Positions 62,447 to 64,000 of a stretch of DNA of 64,000 bases are shown here, one piece after another. How positions within the stretch are numbered: the stretch's first letter is position 1; each line of letters begins with the position of its first letter. The translations under genes and the position numbers were made by a program. The notes beneath the pieces were generated by a model that saw nothing but the letters and a program-made list of their open reading frames with translations, did not search any database and was not told the origin of the DNA. The DNA comes from UA16 sp002292325. Its GTDB lineage: Bacteria > Bacteroidota > Bacteroidia > Flavobacteriales_D > Sanyastnellaceae. The DNA is taken from assembly GCA_943788645.1 (NCBI GenBank), contig CALSRC010000015.1:1-64000 (forward strand), written 5' to 3'.

Positions 62447-63619
62447 GTGGACGAATCGAGGTATGCACACCGCGGAGTTTCTGCGGGTAAGGAAGAGGTA
62501 CATGCGGCGATAGAAGGTGTCGATAAGGGGCTTTTCCCTCGCTCATTTTGCAAAATTGTTCCGGATTACTTAACGGGAAGTGAGGACCATTGCGTGGTTA
62601 TGCATGCAGATGGGGCAGGGACAAAGTCCTCGTTGGCTTACATGTATTGGAAGGAGACTGGAGATTTATCCGTGTGGAAAGGAATTGCCCAGGATGCGTT
62701 GGTCATGAACCTGGATGACTTGCTATGTGTAGGAGCTACCGGTCCGATTTTGCTTTCGAGTACGATAGGTCGGAATAAGCACCTCATTCCAGGAGAGGTC
62801 ATCAAAGCCATCATTCAGGGAACAGAGTCTCTTTTGGAGGAATTGCGCGGATACGGAATCGACATTCAAAGTACGGGTGGTGAAACAGCCGACGTTGGTG
62901 ATTTGGTGCGAACCATTATCGTCGATTCGACGGTGATTGCTCGAATGCGAAGGGATGAGGTGATTGACAATGCGAATATTGCTCCTGGACAGGTTGTTGT
63001 CGGTTTAGCCAGTGATGGCCAAGCCCAATGGGAGTCTTCTTACAACGGTGGCATGGGTTCGAATGGACTGACTTCTGCCCGGCATGATGTATTTGAGAAA
63101 GCCCTCATGCATCAATTTCCTGAAAGTTTTGATCCTGGAACAGACGAGAGATGGGTGTATACGGGGACCCAAAGGTTAACAGATTCTGTTGATGGAGTTC
63201 CTTTGGATGCAGGCAAACTCGTGCTATCACCGACCCGGACCTATGCTCCTTTGCTAGCTAAAGTCCTTCCTTCATGGCGTTCCCGAATCAAGGGCATGGT
63301 ACACTGTTCGGGTGGTGCCCAAACGAAAGTTTTGCACTTTGCTCAGAATGTGCACGTTGTAAAGGATAATTTATTTGAAACCCCTCCATTGTTTCGAATG
63401 ATCCAATCCAATTCAGGGACGGATTGGAAAGAAATGTACCAAGTGTTCAATATGGGGCATCGCATGGAAATTTACACCGACGAAATTGCCGCATCGGCTA
63501 TCATCGATGAGGCCCATGCTATGGGCGTTGGAGCGCAGATCATTGGCCGGTGTGAATCATATGTTGGAAGCCGCGTCACGGTGAGTGGCGAGCACGGGAC
63601 CTATCACTACGAAAATTAG
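62447..63619 (+). CDS. purM: Phosphoribosylformylglycinamidine cyclo-ligase (AIR synthase)
   Basis: PurM closes the imidazole ring in purine synthesis. The 390-residue protein has the HADGAGTKSSLAYMY ATP-binding motif, DLLCVGATGPILLSSTIGRN, STGGETADVGDLVRTI, GLASDGQAQWESSYNGGMGSNGL and the end GVGAQIIGRCE, in the longer form found in Bacteroidota. It starts with GTG at 62447, four bases after the upstream stop, and is followed six bases later by prfA. Confidence 0.93.
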   Translation: MDESRYAHRGVSAGKEEVHAAIEGVDKGLFPRSFCKIVPDYLTGSEDHCVVMHADGAGTKSSLAYMYWKETGDLSVWKGIAQDALVMNLDDLLCVGATGPILLSSTIGRNKHLIPGEVIKAIIQGTESLLEELRGYGIDIQSTGGETADVGDLVRTIIVDSTVIARMRRDEVIDNANIAPGQVVVGLASDGQAQWESSYNGGMGSNGLTSARHDVFEKALMHQFPESFDPGTDERWVYTGTQRLTDSVDGVPLDAGKLVLSPTRTYAPLLAKVLPSWRSRIKGMVHCSGGAQTKVLHFAQNVHVVKDNLFETPPLFRMIQSNSGTDWKEMYQVFNMGHRMEIYTDEIAASAIIDEAHAMGVGAQIIGRCESYVGSRVTVSGEHGTYHYEN

Positions 63620-63625
63620 CCTGAG

Positions 63626-64000
63626 ATGAAAAACGAGGACGCTTTAATGCAGAAGCTTTCCTCCATCTCAGACCGTTTTTTGGAAGTAGAAAAACAGGTT
63701 GGAGATCCGGAGGTAATCGCAGACCAGAAACGCTACCGTAATTTGATGCGGGAGTACAAACGTCTTGGTCCTATTGTTGATCAATTCAAATCGTTGCGAG
63801 CTTGGGAGGCTGAACGTGAGCAAGCTGAATCTTGGTCCCAAGGTGATGATGCAGAGTTTCAGGAATTGGCGAATCTAGAATTGCCCGGTATTCTCGATCA
63901 GTTGGACATGGGCTATGCGGAAGCACGGATCATGCTGTTGCCAAAAGATGAAGTGGATGATCGTCCAGTTATGATGGAGTTTCGAGCCGGTACAGGCGGA
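63626..64000 (+). CDS. prfA: Peptide chain release factor 1, N-terminal part
   Basis: The first 125 residues of RF1, which ends translation at UAA and UAG. The N-terminal helical domain is visible (MQKLSSISDRFLEVEKQVGD; YRNLMREYKRLGPIV; ARIMLLPKDEVDDRPVMME) up to FRAGTGG, the conserved entry to domain 2. The PVT/PAT-type recognition loop and GGQ lie beyond the window edge. Confidence 0.93.
   Translation, partial: MKNEDALMQKLSSISDRFLEVEKQVGDPEVIADQKRYRNLMREYKRLGPIVDQFKSLRAWEAEREQAESWSQGDDAEFQELANLELPGILDQLDMGYAEARIMLLPKDEVDDRPVMMEFRAGTGG

Noticed and set aside
1..64000. tRNA, rRNA, IS elements, toxin-antitoxin pairs and restriction systems
   Set aside because: None seen. No cloverleaf with a CCA-side stem, no transposase motif and no defence gene was recognised on either strand by reading alone.

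Overview
The window comes from a Bacteroidota genome, probably an aquatic flavobacterium-like lineage. This is inferred from a type IX secretion (T9SS) cargo protein with a C-terminal sorting domain, a PorE-like T9SS periplasmic protein, a type III glutamine synthetase, DUF3127 and DUF3078 proteins, a TonB receptor with a carboxypeptidase-like N-terminal domain, and promoters of the Bacteroidota TAnnTTTG type. The genus cannot be fixed from the sequence. Coding density is very high, most genes are housekeeping, and no tRNA, rRNA, CRISPR array or transposase was seen.

Layout. 1-5.4 kb: etfB-etfA, a DUF151 nuclease-like protein, purE, a flavin reductase-like protein, a DUF3127 protein with an SSB-like tail and an M16 peptidase. 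5.4-11 kb: an MFS transporter, then a minus-strand run of a methyltransferase, a cytochrome c/sugar dehydrogenase, a DUF3078 protein and fabD. 11-16 kb: aldehyde dehydrogenase, a GH13 amylase, a cold-shock-domain protein and a broken TPR-like gene. 16-18.3 kb: a CAP-domain secreted protein and an unknown membrane-anchored protein. 18.3-22.0 kb: an AT-rich island of three surface-glycan-type genes (polytopic DUF6044-like protein, methyltransferase, GtrB-like glycosyltransferase), bounded by a 32-bp direct repeat that includes the 3' end of mnmE. 22-32 kb: mnmE, sucD, a GH109-like protein, a deoxynucleoside kinase, folK, sppA, a glycosyltransferase, an ECF-type sigma factor and rsmG. 32-39.5 kb: an orphan OmpR-type regulator divergent from a menaquinone cluster (hotdog thioesterase, menF, menD, menA, menC, menE) and rdgB. 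39.5-47.5 kb: accA, a TPR/OmpA-like lipoprotein, an S28/S37-type peptidase, a TrmH-type methyltransferase, uvrB and the rpsF-rpsR-rplI operon. 47.6-64 kb: dnaX, a TonB receptor, small proteins, an aminotransferase, a PNGase F-like T9SS cargo, glutamine synthetase III, a PorE-like protein, purM and the start of prfA.

The strongest unusual signal is the island at the mnmE 3' end. Its repeat carries 8-bp inverted arms around a 7-bp spacer, the layout of a tyrosine-recombinase core site, and covers the same 18-bp end of trmE/mnmE that Salmonella genomic island 1 uses in unrelated bacteria. No integrase lies between the repeats. The second is a run of ten A in dnaX, placed so that a one-base slip meets a stop codon at once and would yield a short gamma-like subunit.

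A caution for every reader: at least ten genes are broken by single-base frame shifts, 17 in all by my reading. About 15 of these are one-base insertions, often in homopolymers. They hit essential genes such as accA and look like sequencing or assembly errors rather than gene decay. Spans for those genes are given for the restored reading frame.
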